A DNA stretch of 45,923 nucleotides from Lachnospiraceae bacterium AM48-27BH (GCA_003478355.1 QUFC01000035.1:1-45923); one strand, 5' to 3'; shown: positions 8,501 to 17,165, counted from the first letter of the stretch. Made by a program: numbers and translations. Notes: generated by a model from the letters alone, not told the origin.

Positions 8501-10120
8501 CATTCCACCACCGGTGTTACCCTGATCTCCCCTCCACCGCATCACGATATTTACTCAATTGAGGATCTGGCACAGTTGATTTATGATCTGAAGAATTCGA
8601 ATACCGACGCCCGGATCTCTGTGAAGCTGGTATCGGAAGCTGGTGTTGGAACCGTCGCAGCCGGCGTTGCAAAGGCTGGTGCCCAGGTGATCCTGGTATC
8701 CTCCTATGACGGTGGTACTGGAGCAGCTCCAAGAAACTCCATTTACAATGCGGGACTTCCGTGGGAACTTGGTGTAGCAGAAGCTCATCAGACTCTGATC
8801 ATGAACGGACTCCGTGATAAAGTGGTTCTTGAGACAGATGGTAAGCTGATGACCGGACGTGACGTGGCCATCGCCTGCATGCTGGGTGCCGAGGAATTCG
8901 GATTTGCTACTGCGCCATTGGTAACCATGGGTTGTGTGATGATGCGTGTCTGCAATCTGGATACCTGTCCAGTTGGTATTGCCACCCAGAACCCGGAACT
9001 GCGGAAACGGTTCAAAGGAAAACCAGAATATGTGATCAATTTCATGTATTTTATCGCCCAGGAGCTGCGGGAATATATGGCAAAGCTTGGTGTGAAAACC
9101 GTAGATGAGCTGGTTGGCCGTACTGATCTGTTAAAGAGAAAAGACAAGATGCCATCTGCAAGAGCAGAAAAAGTGGATTTAAGCAATATTTTAGGAAATC
9201 CATACGCTGGAGTGAAATTAGCAGGTTATACCCACAAACAGCCATATGACTTTAAATTAGAAGAAACATTGGATGAAAATGTTCTGTTAAAGAAATTAAA
9301 ATCTGCTCTGGTAAACGGACAGAAGAAGAGCCTCCAGATTGATGTTTCCAATGTAAATCGTACCTTTGGTACCATTTTTGGATCTGAGATCACAAAGAAA
9401 TATCCAGAGGGACTGCCAGAGGATACCTTTACCATCAGCTGTACCGGAAGCGGTGGACAAAGCTTTGGTGCCTTTATTCCAAGTGGACTGACTTTGGAGC
9501 TGGTAGGTGACAGCAACGACTATTTCGGAAAAGGACTTTCTGGTGGTAAGCTGGTGGTTTATCCGCCAACAGGCGTGAAATATAAGGCGGAGGATAATAT
9601 CATCATCGGTAATGTGGCTCTTTATGGCGCTACCAGCGGAAAAGCATTTATCAATGGTGTGGCAGGTGAGCGTTTCTGTGTCCGTAACTCCGGTGCGACG
9701 GCAGTTGTTGAGGGCGTTGGTGATCATGGATGCGAGTACATGACAGGAGGCCGTGCCGTTATCTTAGGTCCGACCGGTAAAAATTTTGCTGCAGGCATGA
9801 GCGGCGGTATCGCTTATGTGCTGGATGAAAAGAATGGTTTATACAAACGTCTGAATAAGGATCTGGTATCCTTTGAAGAAGTGACCAACAAATACGATGT
9901 TCTGGAGTTAAAGGATATTATCGCAGAGCACGTTTCCTATACAAATTCTGCGAAGGGCAAAGAAATCCTGGATCATTTTGGAGAGTATCTGCCGAAATTC
10001 AAAAAGATCGTGCCTCACGATTATCGCCGGATGATGAATACCATTGTCCAGATGGAGGAAAAAGGATTAAGCAGTGAGCAGGCACAGATCGAAGCATTTT
10101 ATGCAAATACAAGACAGTAA
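5573..10120 (+). pseudogene. gltB: Glutamate synthase large subunit, interrupted by an in-frame TAG codon
   Basis: GltB makes glutamate from glutamine and 2-oxoglutarate. Reading through one TAG at 7769-7771 gives 1515 codons, the normal length. Order: a 21-residue propeptide before catalytic Cys22 (HDNCGIGAV), class II amidotransferase domain, central domain, FMN-binding synthase domain ([11 protein letters not shown]), 3Fe-4S cysteines ([11 protein letters not shown]) and the C-terminal GXGXG beta-helix domain. The start at 5573 has AAGGAAG five bases upstream and lies behind the promoter. The TAG is codon 733, in SY-TAG-GSQIFEA, where relatives usually carry Gln or Arg; CAG to TAG is one transition. 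Reading frame and similarity continue unbroken after it. An AGGAGG at 7849-7854 could allow weak reinitiation, but no ATG, GTG or TTG in frame is well spaced from it. Alternatives: sequence error or real loss of function. Confidence 0.9.
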
Positions 10121-10134
10121 GGAGGCACGTGGAA

Positions 10135-11622
10135 ATGGGAAAACCAACCGGATTTTTAGAATATGAGAGAAAGACCAGTGAAACAATCCCTCCGAAGGAA
10201 CGAATCAAGAATTTCCAGGAATTTCACATTCCGTTAAGTGAGGCAGAACAGAGAAAACAGGGGGCGCGCTGCATGGAGTGCGGCGTTCCTTTCTGCCAGT
10301 CAGGTATGATGATCAAGGGCATGACCTCAGGTTGTCCGTTGCACAACCTGATCCCGGAGTGGAATGACCTAGTATATCACGGCAACTGGAGACAGGCTTA
10401 CAACCGATTAAAAAAGACCAGCTCTTTTCCGGAATTTACTTCCAGAGTCTGTCCGGCTCTCTGTGAGGCGGCATGCACCTGCGGCTTAAATGGACAGCCA
10501 ACCAATGTGAAGGAAAATGAGCATGCGATCATAGAAAAAGCATATGAAGAAGGCTGGGCAGCGGCAAAGCCACCGCAGATCCGTACCGGCAAGAAGATCG
10601 CCATCATCGGTTCTGGCCCATCGGGACTGGCAGCAGCCGATCAGTTAAATAAACGTGGTCACAGCGTCACTGTATTTGAGCGGGAAGACCGGGTAGGAGG
10701 ACTTCTGATGTACGGCATCCCGAATATGAAACTGGAAAAATGGGTGATTGACCGGAAGATTAAGGTGATGGAAGAGGAAGGTGTTCTTTTCATGACCAAC
10801 ACCAATATTGGTAAAGATTACCGGGCTGCCAAATTATTGAAGGATTATGATTGCGTGATCCTAGCTTGTGGCGCTTCCAATCCGAGAGATATCAAGGTTC
10901 CTGGAAGAGAGGCAGATGGAATCTATTTTGCAGTTGATTTCTTAAAAGCGAATACCAAAAGTCTGTTAAATTCCAACCTGACCGACGGAAAGAATATTTC
11001 TGCCAAGGGCAAACATGTGATCGTCATCGGCGGCGGTGATACAGGCAATGACTGTGTAGGTACTTCCATTCGTCATGGATGTGCTTCTGTAACCCAGTTA
11101 GAAATGATGCCAAAGCTTCCAGAGCAGAGAACACCGGATAATAGCTGGCCGGAGTGGCCAAGAGTCTTAAAAACCGATTATGGTCAGGAAGAAGCGATTG
11201 CGGTCTTTGGTTCTGATCCGCGTATCTATCAGACAACAGTAAAGGAATTTAAGAAAGATAAGGACGGAAAAGTCTGTGCGGTGGTCACTGTAAAACTGGA
11301 GCCGAAGAAGGATGAAAAGACTGGCAGAATGAACATGGTTCCAGTTGCAGGAAGTGAAAAAGAGCTTCCTGCAGATCTGGTCCTGATCGCAGCAGGATTC
11401 CTTGGAAGCCAGAAATATGTGACTGATGCTTTTGGTGTGGAAGTCAATGCAAGGACCAATGTGGCAACCGCTCCAGACTCTTATAAAACCAATGTGGACA
11501 AGGTATTTGTCACAGGAGATATGCATAGAGGCCAGTCTTTAGTGGTGTGGGCTGTGAGAGAGGGCCGTGAAGTGGCTAAGGAAGTGGATTTCAGTCTTAT
11601 GGGTTATACGAATTTGACCTAA
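10135..11622 (+). CDS. gltD: Glutamate synthase small subunit (NADPH-dependent)
   Basis: GltD is the FAD/NADPH-binding partner of GltB and supplies electrons through iron-sulfur clusters. The 495-residue protein has N-terminal cysteine motifs [24 protein letters not shown] and [12 protein letters not shown] for two 4Fe-4S clusters, an FAD-binding [15 protein letters not shown] (about residues 152-166) and an NADPH-binding [13 protein letters not shown]. The start is ATG at 10135, nine bases after GGAGG; a GTG at 10129 is only three bases from it. It follows gltB by 14 bases and is intact, unlike gltB, so its product may lack its partner if the gltB lesion is real. Confidence 0.95.
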   Translation: MGKPTGFLEYERKTSETIPPKERIKNFQEFHIPLSEAEQRKQGARCMECGVPFCQSGMMIKGMTSGCPLHNLIPEWNDLVYHGNWRQAYNRLKKTSSFPEFTSRVCPALCEAACTCGLNGQPTNVKENEHAIIEKAYEEGWAAAKPPQIRTGKKIAIIGSGPSGLAAADQLNKRGHSVTVFEREDRVGGLLMYGIPNMKLEKWVIDRKIKVMEEEGVLFMTNTNIGKDYRAAKLLKDYDCVILACGASNPRDIKVPGREADGIYFAVDFLKANTKSLLNSNLTDGKNISAKGKHVIVIGGGDTGNDCVGTSIRHGCASVTQLEMMPKLPEQRTPDNSWPEWPRVLKTDYGQEEAIAVFGSDPRIYQTTVKEFKKDKDGKVCAVVTVKLEPKKDEKTGRMNMVPVAGSEKELPADLVLIAAGFLGSQKYVTDAFGVEVNARTNVATAPDSYKTNVDKVFVTGDMHRGQSLVVWAVREGREVAKEVDFSLMGYTNLT

Positions 11623-11630
11623 AATTCCGC

Positions 11631-11658
11631 TTGTATTTTACAAAAAATGTGTTATACT
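11631..11658 (+). promoter_or_regulatory. Promoter for the folT transcript
   Basis: TTGTAT at 11631-11636 and TATACT at 11653-11658 with a 16-base spacer, nine bases after the gltD stop. Transcription would begin near 11665, just before the riboswitch. Confidence 0.6.
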
Positions 11659-11680
11659 CAAAACCAACAATAAAATAAAA

Positions 11681-11785
11681 AGCAGAGTAGGTCTGTGTGC
11701 GTTAAGTGTCAGTTGGACGGGGAGTTGCCAGCTGAACGAAAAACAGGGATTCCTGTTTGCGGTACACAGACCGCATCCCGCTGCA
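11681..11785 (+). ncRNA. Tetrahydrofolate (THF) riboswitch
   Basis: The leader carries the landmarks of the folT-associated THF riboswitch: GCGTTAAGTGT at 11700-11710, GACGGGGAGTTG, an internal CGAA junction, and GCGGT...CCGCATCCCGCT near the 3' end. The closing P1 helix can form between GCAG (11682-11685) and CTGC (11781-11784). Neighbouring arms GGTCTGTG (11690-11697) and CACAGACC (11765-11772) pair perfectly. The class binds reduced folates and normally lowers expression of folate uptake genes; the downstream gene is a folate ECF S component, which matches. Confidence 0.9.
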
Positions 11786-11801
11786 ATGGAAGATGGATTA
11801 T

Positions 11802-11832
11802 CTCCTGTTGTAGTAAGATGCTGCAAAGGAGG
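11802..11832 (+). promoter_or_regulatory. Ribosome-binding-site sequestering hairpin (expression platform of the THF riboswitch)
   Basis: CTCCTGTTGTAG (11802-11813) can pair over 11 base pairs, with one bulged G, with CTGCAAAGGAG (11821-11831), closing a seven-base loop and burying the AAAGGAGG ribosome binding site of folT. No T-tract follows, so control is likely translational. The right arm nearly repeats CTGCAATGGA at 11781-11790, which carries the 3' half of aptamer helix P1. Confidence 0.7.
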
Positions 11833-11842
11833 TAATTTTTTT

Positions 11843-12403
11843 ATGAAAAAAGTAACAACATTGTTCCTGGATTCCTATCATGAATTTAAAAAGATCCGGA
11901 CCATTACCACTGCCAGCATGTTTGCTGCCATTGGCGTTATTCTTGGCGCGTATACGATCCAGGTGGGAAATTATTTAAAAATCGGATTTTCCGGGATCGC
12001 CAACCAGTTTGTTTATTACCTGTTTGGTCCGGTGGTTGGATGCTTTTATGGAGGTGCACTGGATATCTTAAAATATCTGGTAAAACCGACCGGCGCATTT
12101 TTTCCTGGTTGGACCTTAAGCGCCATGGCTGCAGGCGTGATCTATGGGTGTTTCTTCTATAAAAAACCATTAAGTCTGGTACGGGTATTTGTAGCAGAGC
12201 TGACGGTTTCCATCATCTGCAATATGCTTTTAGGAACTTTGTGGCTGCAGATCATGTATGGAAAGGCATTCTTTGCTATTCTTCCGGCACGCGTGATCAA
12301 AAATCTGGCTATGTGGCCGGTCAATTCCCTGTTATTTTACTCTTTGACCTGGACAATGGAGCATACCGGGGTATTTAAAGTGATTCGCCATGCGGTGCGC
12401 TAG
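11843..12403 (+). CDS. folT: Folate-family ECF transporter S component
   Basis: This 186-residue integral membrane protein is the substrate-binding component of an energy-coupling factor transporter; it works with shared EcfA/A'/T subunits encoded elsewhere. About six hydrophobic segments are visible, with TITTASMFAAIGVILGAY near the N terminus, a tract typical of FolT-type S components. The specificity call rests mainly on the THF riboswitch just upstream. The start at 11843 follows AAAGGAGG by 10 bases; an earlier in-frame ATG at 11786 lies in the riboswitch leader and is discarded. It is monocistronic, followed by a terminator at 12450. Confidence 0.88.
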   Translation: MKKVTTLFLDSYHEFKKIRTITTASMFAAIGVILGAYTIQVGNYLKIGFSGIANQFVYYLFGPVVGCFYGGALDILKYLVKPTGAFFPGWTLSAMAAGVIYGCFFYKKPLSLVRVFVAELTVSIICNMLLGTLWLQIMYGKAFFAILPARVIKNLAMWPVNSLLFYSLTWTMEHTGVFKVIRHAVR

Positions 12404-12417
12404 GCAGGGATTTCTTC

Positions 12418-12446
12418 TGGACATTTTATTAGAAAAAGTGTATAAT
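12418..12446 (+). promoter_or_regulatory. Promoter-like sequence directly before a terminator
   Basis: TGGACA at 12418-12423 and TATAAT at 12441-12446 with a 17-base spacer. The expected start, near 12453, falls inside the left arm of the hairpin at 12450-12487, so a transcript would either end at once or read on to the Mrp gene. Confidence 0.5.
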
Positions 12447-12449
12447 AAA

Positions 12450-12491
12450 AAGACGGCTTGGGCAGATTGCACAACCCAGGCTGTCTTTTTT
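12450..12491 (+). terminator. Rho-independent terminator after folT
   Basis: AAGACGGCTTGGG (12450-12462) pairs with CCCAGGCTGTCTT (12475-12487), with two G-T pairs, and runs into a T-tract. Confidence 0.8.
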
Positions 12492-12582
12492 GTATCACAG
12501 AATTACCTGTGATGCAAAAACCAAAATGCGGCCCGCAGGATTGCACTGCGGCAGAATTTATGATTTTAACTGGAGGAACACC

Positions 12583-13422
12583 ATGAGTGAGAATTGTACA
12601 CATAACTGCAGTACCTGTGGAGAAAACTGCAGCAGCAGAACACAGGATAAGAACAGTTTTCTTGAAAAATTGAATCCGGAAAGCTCCGTCAAAAAGGTCA
12701 TTGGCGTAGTCAGCGGCAAGGGCGGCGTAGGAAAATCCTTAGTAACCTCTCTGTTAGCGGTCAAGATGAACAGCCTGGGCTTTCATACTGCGATTTTAGA
12801 TGCGGATATTACCGGACCGTCCATTCCAAAGGCATTTGGCATTGAGGGCGGTGTTGGAATGGTGCAGGCAGGCGGCGCTGATGTGATGCTTCCTGCTACT
12901 TCCAGTACCGGGATCCAGATCATGTCAGCCAATCTGTTATTAGACCATGATACCGATCCTGTCATCTGGAGAGGCCCTGTCATTGCAGGAGCGGTAAAGC
13001 AGTTCTGGAACCAGACTTTATGGGAGAATGTAGACTATATGTTTGTGGATATGCCTCCGGGAACCGGTGATGTTCCGTTAACTGTATTCCAGTCTCTTCC
13101 AGTGGATGGCATTGTGATTGTAACTTCCCCACAGGAACTGGTATCCATGATCGTTGGAAAGGCTGTGAAGATGGCTCAGAAGATGGATATTCCGATCCTT
13201 GGCCTTGTGGAGAACATGAGTTATCTGGAGTGCCCGGACTGCGGCAAGAAGATCTCTGTCTTTGGTGAGAGCCATATCGATGAAGTTGCAGAAGAGTACG
13301 GAATTCCTGTTCTTGGACGGATTCCGATCCAGCCGGAGATCGCGGCAAAAGTTGACGCAGGCCAGGTGGAATATGTCGAAGGAAACTGGCTGGACGAGGC
13401 TGCAGCGAAGATCCAGAAGTAG
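12583..13422 (+). CDS. Mrp/NBP35 family P-loop ATPase (iron-sulfur cluster carrier)
   Basis: This 279-residue protein has the deviant Walker A motif VSGKGGVGKS (about residues 45-54), an ADITGPSIPK switch region, DMPPGTGD, and the C-terminal CPDC pair that binds a bridging 4Fe-4S cluster. These define the Mrp/ApbC/NBP35 family of scaffold and carrier proteins for iron-sulfur clusters. It also has an N-terminal cysteine cluster at residues 5, 9, 12 and 16 (CTHNCSTCGENC), like the N-terminal ferredoxin-type cluster of NBP35. The start at 12583 has TGGAGGA upstream; an in-frame ATG at 12490 overlaps the terminator end. It is followed by the alarmone synthetase after an 18-base gap. Confidence 0.9.
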   Translation: MSENCTHNCSTCGENCSSRTQDKNSFLEKLNPESSVKKVIGVVSGKGGVGKSLVTSLLAVKMNSLGFHTAILDADITGPSIPKAFGIEGGVGMVQAGGADVMLPATSSTGIQIMSANLLLDHDTDPVIWRGPVIAGAVKQFWNQTLWENVDYMFVDMPPGTGDVPLTVFQSLPVDGIVIVTSPQELVSMIVGKAVKMAQKMDIPILGLVENMSYLECPDCGKKISVFGESHIDEVAEEYGIPVLGRIPIQPEIAAKVDAGQVEYVEGNWLDEAAAKIQK

Positions 13423-13440
13423 GCAGGAGCGTAAGATACC

Positions 13441-14154
13441 ATGCAAATTACCATGAATCCAAACAGCGAGCTGAATCAGTCCGCTGTCAATGTACCGGAG
13501 GTTGTACAGGTTCCGGAACGTCTGATCGCAGAGGCGAAGCGTTTTCAGGAAGCCATGATGATGTATACCTGCGCGATCCGTGAGATCAAGACGAAATTAG
13601 AGGTTCTTAACGATGAATTGTCTGTCAGAAATCAGCGCAATCCGATCGAGATGATCAAGTCCAGGGTTAAAAAGCCAAGCAGCATCGTAGAAAAATTGCA
13701 GCGGAGAAATCTGGAGGTTTCTGTCGATTCTATGATGGCCAATCTGGATGATATTGCGGGAATCCGGGTGATCTGTTCTTTTGTGGATGATATCTATGCC
13801 GTTTCTGAGATGTTGACCGGCCAGGATGATATTAAAGTGATTGCCATCAAGGATTACATTAAAAATCCAAAGCCAAACGGTTATCGCAGCTATCATATGA
13901 TCCTGGAGGTACCTGTATTCTTTTCCAGTGGAAAGACACCTATGCGAGTCGAAGTGCAGGTCCGTACGATTGCTATGGATTTCTGGGCAAGTCTGGATCA
14001 TCAGTTGAAATACAAGAAGGAATTTATTGATTCTGATGCGATTGGACAAGAACTGAAAGCATGTGCAGATGTGATCGCCGAAACAGACGAAAAGATGCTC
14101 TCCATCCGGAAGAGCATCGAATCGCAGGGTATTGAAATTAAAAATGATTATTGA
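13441..14154 (+). CDS. Small alarmone synthetase, RelA/SpoT domain (RelQ/YjbM-type)
   Basis: This 237-residue single-domain protein makes (p)ppGpp or related alarmones from ATP and GTP/GDP. Motifs: RVKKPSSIVEKLQRR (pyrophosphate donor site), DIAGIRVICSF, KDYIKNPKPNGYRSYH (acceptor-binding loop with the stacking Tyr), VEVQVRT with the catalytic Glu, and DFWASLDHQLKYK. There is no hydrolase, TGS or ACT domain, so it is a stand-alone synthetase. ATG at 13441 follows AGGAG by 11 bases; ATG at 13453 is an alternative. It may be co-transcribed with the Mrp gene. Its terminator lies inside the 3' end of the convergent GNAT gene. Confidence 0.88.
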   Translation: MQITMNPNSELNQSAVNVPEVVQVPERLIAEAKRFQEAMMMYTCAIREIKTKLEVLNDELSVRNQRNPIEMIKSRVKKPSSIVEKLQRRNLEVSVDSMMANLDDIAGIRVICSFVDDIYAVSEMLTGQDDIKVIAIKDYIKNPKPNGYRSYHMILEVPVFFSSGKTPMRVEVQVRTIAMDFWASLDHQLKYKKEFIDSDAIGQELKACADVIAETDEKMLSIRKSIESQGIEIKNDY

Positions 14155-14158
14155 TCGT

Positions 14159-14917
14159 TTAGTAGCGGTAATAGGACAGGGTTTCCACAGTCTGGAACCC
14201 TGTTTTTTTATACAGCTTCCGGGCAATAAAGTTCTGGCCGGATACCTGGAGTGTTACCTGGTTTCCTTCTTTATATAATAGGGAAAGCATAGCCAGAAGA
14301 AATTTTTTTCCATAGCCTTTCCCACGGTAGTCTTCCCTGATCTCAAAATGGAAGAAATAGTCTTCTTTTTCAAAAGGCAGAACACCACATGAGCCAATAA
14401 CAGTTCCTGCAACAAAAGCTTCGTAAATATTGACACCGGTTTCTGCGTCCTGCTTCTTTAGAATCTGTAGATCGGACAGATAGTTCCGATCCTCTGGCTT
14501 GCAGGCTCTTGCCATTTTATACTCGGAATACCAGTATTCTGCCTCAAGAAGTTCCATCACAGCCATGGCAGAAGGAGTATTTTCATCAATCAGAAAGCAG
14601 AAGTCTACCTGCGTTTTCTCTTCCTTTTCATAAGCGTCTGCCGCATCTAATGCCATGTTTAACAGTTTTGTAAATACACCCTGTTTCCGGTGATCTGGTG
14701 CGGTAAATGCGGTACATTCGCAGATCTGATCATCAGTAAAATATAAAAACAGGAATCCGGCTAAGGAATCCTCATGATCATATGCCAGGAAATAGTCCAG
14801 ACCATCCTCCGATGGAGCAGATAAAGATACAGGCTCTTTTTGTTTACAGATTTCCACCAGGCTTCGCACCTGATTTTTCTGCTGATCCGTCAACGCAGTT
14901 GTATGAATGATTTTCAT
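14159..14917 (-). CDS. GNAT family N-acetyltransferase
   Basis: This 252-residue protein has two GNAT-like halves. The N-terminal half contains AFTAPDHRKQGVFTKLL, and the C-terminal half has the classic acetyl-CoA loop EIREDYRGKGYGKKFLLAML (about residues 200-220), then LQVSGQNFIARKLYKKTGF. The substrate is unknown. The start is ATG at 14917; a TTG at 14920 is in frame and nearer the GGAG ribosome binding site. It converges with the alarmone synthetase, with stop codons only four bases apart. Confidence 0.85.
   Translation of the reverse strand: MKIIHTTALTDQQKNQVRSLVEICKQKEPVSLSAPSEDGLDYFLAYDHEDSLAGFLFLYFTDDQICECTAFTAPDHRKQGVFTKLLNMALDAADAYEKEEKTQVDFCFLIDENTPSAMAVMELLEAEYWYSEYKMARACKPEDRNYLSDLQILKKQDAETGVNIYEAFVAGTVIGSCGVLPFEKEDYFFHFEIREDYRGKGYGKKFLLAMLSLLYKEGNQVTLQVSGQNFIARKLYKKTGFQTVETLSYYRY
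14176..14209 (+). terminator. Rho-independent terminator of the alarmone synthetase gene
   Basis: ACAGGGTTTCCA (14176-14187) pairs with TGGAACCCTGT (14193-14203), with one bulged T, and is followed by seven T residues. It lies entirely inside the coding sequence of the convergent GNAT gene. Confidence 0.8.
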
Positions 14918-15009
14918 CAAGTGTATTCTCCTTTTTCATAATCGCAGTACTACTATAAGTATAGTATAAAAAAATGGAAAAAAACAGAGGATTTTCGGTG
15001 AAATTTCTA

Positions 15010-15038
15010 TTGTTCCTAAAATAAGACCGTGGTAGAAT
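15010..15038 (+). promoter_or_regulatory. Promoter for lrgAB
   Basis: TTGTTC at 15010-15015 and TAGAAT at 15033-15038, with a 17-base spacer, 54 bases before lrgA. Confidence 0.55.
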
Positions 15039-15092
15039 GAAACCCGATTACGTCAGATATACATAACAGGCACAAGAGAGGAGAACACAATT

Positions 15093-15455
15093 ATGAAATA
15101 TATCAGACAGGCATGCGTGATCTTTGGTATTACCATGATCGGTGAATTTTTAAATTATGCCCTTCCACTTCCGATTCCAGGCGGTGTTTATGGGCTGTTT
15201 TTGATGCTGATTGCTTTATGTACCGGAGTTATAAAGTTAAGTGATGTCGAGGAAACGGCCAATTTTCTTCTGGATACCATGTCCATCATGTTTGTTCCGG
15301 CTACGGTAGGATTGATTGAACATGTTGATCTTTTAAAAGCAGTGATTATCCCATTTTCTATTATTGTAGTCATTTCTACCGTTATTGTAATGGCAGTTAC
15401 AGGTAAAGTGACCCAGCTTCTGATCCATAAAACCGGGAAAAAGGAGAACAAATAA
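15093..15455 (+). CDS. lrgA: CidA/LrgA family holin-like protein
   Basis: This 120-residue membrane protein has about four transmembrane segments. It shows the family's N-terminal pattern GEFLNYALPLPIPGGVYGLFLM and the following DVEETANFLLDTMSIMFVPATVGL. LrgA/CidA proteins resemble phage holins and, with LrgB, act in control of murein hydrolase release or in metabolite (pyruvate-type) transport. GAGAGGAGAA precedes the ATG. The next gene, lrgB, starts two bases after the stop, as is usual for this pair. Confidence 0.9.
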   Translation: MKYIRQACVIFGITMIGEFLNYALPLPIPGGVYGLFLMLIALCTGVIKLSDVEETANFLLDTMSIMFVPATVGLIEHVDLLKAVIIPFSIIVVISTVIVMAVTGKVTQLLIHKTGKKENK

Positions 15456-15457
15456 TT

Positions 15458-16150
15458 ATGAACAATCTATTTATTAATTCTGCGTATTTTGGACTGGTTC
15501 TGACCCTTGGAACCTATATGCTTGGAGTCTGGATCAAGAAAAAAACAGGACTGGCTATCATGAACCCGCTGTTAGTCAGCACTGCTTTTGTCATTGCATT
15601 TCTTCTTATTACTAAAGTTGATTATCAGACTTATAATGAAGGTGCAAAATACATCAGCTACCTGCTGACCCCTGCAACCGTCTGCCTGGCTGTTCCACTT
15701 TATAAACAGTTAAAACTGCTTCAACAGAACATGATAGCAGTTGTCGGTGGGATCTCTTCTGGTGTGGCAGCCAGTGCAGTCAGCATTTTCCTGATGTCAA
15801 GAGTCCTTGGTTTAAATCATGAGCATTATGTGACACTGCTTCCAAAATCCATTACGACAGCCATTGGCATGGGCGTCAGTGAGGAAGCAGGAGGCGTGGT
15901 AGTCCTTACGGTTGTCTGTATCATCTTCACCGGAGTTCTGGGAAATATCATTGCGGAAGCTGCGTTTAAGATTTTCAAGATCGAGGAACCAATTGCCAAA
16001 GGTCTGGCTCTTGGAACCTCTGCCCATGCAGTAGGAACAGCAAAAGCTCTGGAACTGGGAGAAGTTGAGGGCGCTATGAGCAGCCTTGCCATTGCTGTTT
16101 CCGGACTGATGACCGTGGTTGTTGTTCCGCTGATGGCCGGTCTTATCTAA
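15458..16150 (+). CDS. lrgB: LrgB family membrane protein
   Basis: The 230-residue partner of LrgA. It has around six to seven hydrophobic segments and the family blocks LTPATVCLAVPLYKQ, LPKSITTAIGMGVSEE and GTSAHAVGTAKALELGEVEGAMSSLAI. Length and order match other LrgAB/YohJK pairs. No LytTR-type regulator gene adjoins, so control is not evident beyond the promoter upstream of lrgA. Confidence 0.92.
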   Translation: MNNLFINSAYFGLVLTLGTYMLGVWIKKKTGLAIMNPLLVSTAFVIAFLLITKVDYQTYNEGAKYISYLLTPATVCLAVPLYKQLKLLQQNMIAVVGGISSGVAASAVSIFLMSRVLGLNHEHYVTLLPKSITTAIGMGVSEEAGGVVVLTVVCIIFTGVLGNIIAEAAFKIFKIEEPIAKGLALGTSAHAVGTAKALELGEVEGAMSSLAIAVSGLMTVVVVPLMAGLI

Positions 16151-16155
16151 AGAAC

Positions 16156-16184
16156 TTGAAACGTCAGTCTTTTTATGATAAAAT
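16156..16184 (+). promoter_or_regulatory. Promoter for pyrFKD
   Basis: TTGAAA at 16156-16161 and TAAAAT at 16179-16184 with a 17-base spacer, six bases after lrgB. No PyrR-binding loop or attenuator is visible in the short leader. Confidence 0.65.
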
Positions 16185-16236
16185 TGGTAAAAATATATAG
16201 ACAGGTCAAGTAGTATGAAGACCTAAGGAGGATAAG

Positions 16237-17154
16237 ATGATTCAGCAGTTGATTACGAAGATTCAGAAAACCAAAGCACCAATCTGTGTAGGCTTAGATC
16301 CTATGTTAAGCTACATTCCGGAGCATATCGTAAAAAAAGCTCTGTCCGAGTACGGTGAGACCATGAAAGGTGCTGCAGAAGCAATCTGGCAGTTCAATAA
16401 AGAGATCGTGGACCATACTTATGACCTGATTCCAGCTGTAAAACCACAGATTGCCATGTACGAGCAGTTTGGTGTAGAAGGCTTGATCGTATATAAGAGA
16501 ACCGTTGATTATTGTCAGGAGAAAGGGCTGTTAGTGATCGGTGACGTGAAGAGAGGCGATATCGGTTCAACTTCCGCAGCTTATGCAACCGCTCATTTGG
16601 GACATGTTCAGGTTGGAAGCCAGAAACTGTCCGGTTTTGATACAGAGTTTGCAACGGTAAACCCATATCTTGGAACAGATGGCGTAAAACCTTTCGTTGA
16701 TGTCTGCAACCAGGATGATAAGGGTATCTTTGTACTGGTGAAAACTTCCAATCCATCCAGCGGTGAATTCCAGGATCAGTTGGTAAATGGCAAGCCAGTC
16801 TATGAACTGGTTGCTGAGAAAGTAATGGAGTGGGGCGCTATGAGCATGGATGGCGAGTACAGCAATGTTGGTGCTGTTGTAGGCGCTACTTATCCAGAGA
16901 TGAGCAGAATCCTTCGTAAGCTGATGCCGCATACTTATTTCCTGGTACCTGGTTACGGCGCACAGGGCGGTACTGCTGAGGACTTAAAGTACTGCTTCAA
17001 TGAAGACGGACTTGGTGCGATCGTAAACTCTTCCAGAGGCATTATTGCTGCATATAAGAAAGACACTTATGCGAAATTTGGCCCAGAGCATTTCGCAGAG
17101 GCTTCCCGTCAGGCAGTGATCGATATGGTTGCCGATATCAACAGCGTATTATAA
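16237..17154 (+). CDS. pyrF: Orotidine-5'-phosphate decarboxylase
   Basis: PyrF converts orotidine monophosphate to UMP, the last step of de novo pyrimidine synthesis. At 305 residues it is the longer (type 2) form. Visible motifs are the N-terminal VGLDP, the catalytic DVKRGDIGSTS with its Asp-Lys-Asp charge network, and the phosphate-binding VPGYGAQGG and NSSRGI loops. AAGGAGG is well spaced before the ATG. It starts a tight pyrF-pyrK-pyrD operon with an 11-base gap to pyrK. Confidence 0.95.
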   Translation: MIQQLITKIQKTKAPICVGLDPMLSYIPEHIVKKALSEYGETMKGAAEAIWQFNKEIVDHTYDLIPAVKPQIAMYEQFGVEGLIVYKRTVDYCQEKGLLVIGDVKRGDIGSTSAAYATAHLGHVQVGSQKLSGFDTEFATVNPYLGTDGVKPFVDVCNQDDKGIFVLVKTSNPSSGEFQDQLVNGKPVYELVAEKVMEWGAMSMDGEYSNVGAVVGATYPEMSRILRKLMPHTYFLVPGYGAQGGTAEDLKYCFNEDGLGAIVNSSRGIIAAYKKDTYAKFGPEHFAEASRQAVIDMVADINSVL

Positions 17155-17165
17155 GGAGAAGAATC

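Noticed and set aside
7883..10120. A separate gene made of the C-terminal part of gltB (split glutamate synthase)
   Set aside because: The frame is continuous across the TAG with full similarity, and the break falls inside the central domain, not at a domain boundary. No well-spaced ATG, GTG or TTG follows the AGGAGG at 7849.
11786..11842. Earlier folT start at 11786
   Set aside because: It lies in the riboswitch expression platform; ATG at 11843 follows the AAAGGAGG site.
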